Of a stretch of 64,000 nucleotides of DNA, positions 63,020 through 64,000 are shown piece by piece. The notes below the pieces were generated by a model. The model worked only from the letters and a program-made list of their open reading frames with translations. It was not told the DNA's origin and did no database searches. The stretch is from Schistosoma mansoni (Eukaryota > Platyhelminthes > Trematoda > Strigeidida > Schistosomatidae): contig NC_031498.1 of assembly GCF_000237925.1 (NCBI RefSeq), positions 15,167,906-15,231,905 of the forward strand, in the 5' to 3' direction. The stretch's first letter is position 1. Every line of letters begins with the position of its first letter. A program made the translations under genes and the position numbers.

Positions 63020-63497
63020 CTTGGATTTGTGGTTAACCGATAACCGAAATTACGATTTTATCCTTGTTACATCTCATCTTTTTGCCCCTCTCAGCACTAA
63101 TAATCTTCGAGGTCATAGCAGGAAGGTTGAAAAAACGCTATCTAATAAACTTAAAGTAGTGCCCCGCTTTTCCCATGGAGTGGTCAATGACTGGAACGCC
63201 TCACCTGAACAGGTGGTGTGATGTGGGTTACTTATATCCACATAAGTATTATATTACGATGGTCGGGCATTGAATGTATTTCAGTAGAAGATCGATAAGG
63301 AAAGAACGGGAACGAAGCTCAATTGGTGTGAAAATGCATGGACAATAAAAATCGGAGACGATGAACTGATATTTACAAAAGGAACAGTGAAGATTCAGTC
63401 AGTTGATTGATAATTTGCAAATTAACTATTTACTGTATGGTTATCAGATTTCAGTAAGACAGTTTGTAATTTGTGTTTAAATACATTCGGTTGTCCC
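63020..63497 (+). mobile_element. CR1-like LINE, C-terminus and 3' end
   Basis: 63100-63220 encodes LRGHSRKVEKTLSNKLKV, FSHGVVNDWNASPEQVV, the conserved tail after the RT domain of CR1-type LINEs. The stop TGA at 63222 is followed by the 3' end, which is repeated (reversed) at 24772-25047. The RT domain is missing or unreadable to the left. Confidence 0.7.
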
Positions 63498-64000
63498 CAC
63501 TCGTGTCCTTGTTCACTACAGTGGTATCAGCCTCACCAGTGAACATTTTCAAACACAATCTGGAAAGCAAACTGTAAGGATTAACACTGGTTCATCAACC
63601 TACTATCCTTATTACCGAATACTTTTGACTGTTTACTACTGACATTCAATGGGAAAGAAGCGTGTAACCTGTAAACAAATCAAGCTTTTCCAGCAAAACC
63701 AACTTCGATGTCGTATGAATTGCTCAAACAACTACTACTTTGTCATGTGTAGTGTGCTAGCTATGAGTACAGAGATCAAGTTTTCATAAAATGATGCAAA
63801 AATATGATCAGAAAGTCAAAGACTTTGTATTTGAACTGTAGAAATGGGACGCGAAGTGCAACTTTGGAGACCGATTTGAAACTCAACTTCGTAGTCGAAC
63901 GATTGCTAAGATAAATATTCTGAACACTGTAAGAAATAGGATTCAAAACCTATAAGTTATTCTCAAAAAATTAAAACAGCATATATTGACCATCAGTCAG
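63498..64000. other. Unassigned DNA at the window edge
   Basis: Nothing supported. Confidence 0.4.

Overview
The window looks like nuclear DNA of a blood fluke (genus Schistosoma or a close relative). It is AT-rich and holds few host genes, which are split by long transposon-filled introns and a few micro-introns of 33 and 36 bp. Its repeats match types known from schistosomes: tRNA-derived SINEs carrying a hammerhead ribozyme motif, RTE (SR2-like) and CR1-like LINEs, Penelope-like elements with a GIY-YIG endonuclease, and Ty3/gypsy-like and BEL/Pao-like LTR elements. The species cannot be fixed from the sequence alone.

Four host genes can be supported. (1) A cytoplasmic type L-asparaginase (ASPG/AnsA family) lies on the minus strand in four visible exons from 8524 down to the window start, where it runs off the edge. 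(2) A single-exon RAD51AP1-like gene of 164 aa is on the minus strand at 27441-27935. (3) A ropporin (ROPN1L-like) RIIa-domain protein of 236 aa is on the plus strand in five exons over 48739-55582. (4) Ribosomal protein uL4 (RPL4) is on the minus strand over 59218-60843.

Layout. 1-8524 is the asparaginase gene, whose introns carry two Penelope-like copies and two SINE insertions. 9.2-10.9 kb holds SINE and LTR fossils. 11.9-13.3 kb is a 5'-truncated RTE LINE. 14.5-18.8 kb is unassigned. 18.8-24.3 kb is a cluster of gypsy-like LTR fossils around a CR1-like LINE with an ORF1 PHD-type finger. 24.8-34.3 kb mixes LINE tails, SINEs and the RAD51AP1-like gene. 34.3-37.8 kb is a decayed CR1-like LINE. 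40.5-43.2 kb is a BEL/Pao-like fossil. 43.25-47.69 kb is a three-level nest, with one repeat inside a CR1-like LINE inside an RTE LINE. From 48.7 kb on lie ROPN1L and RPL4, with a final LINE tail at the right edge.

The genes do not form a pathway. Asparaginase is metabolic, the RAD51AP1-like protein belongs to homologous recombination, ropporin to the flagellum/cilium, and uL4 to the large ribosomal subunit. No CRISPR array, operon, rRNA or stand-alone tRNA gene was seen. The most interesting non-coding signals are the hammerhead-type ribozyme folds at the Penelope end and in a SINE, and the repeated finding of elements in head-to-head (5'-inverted) form.
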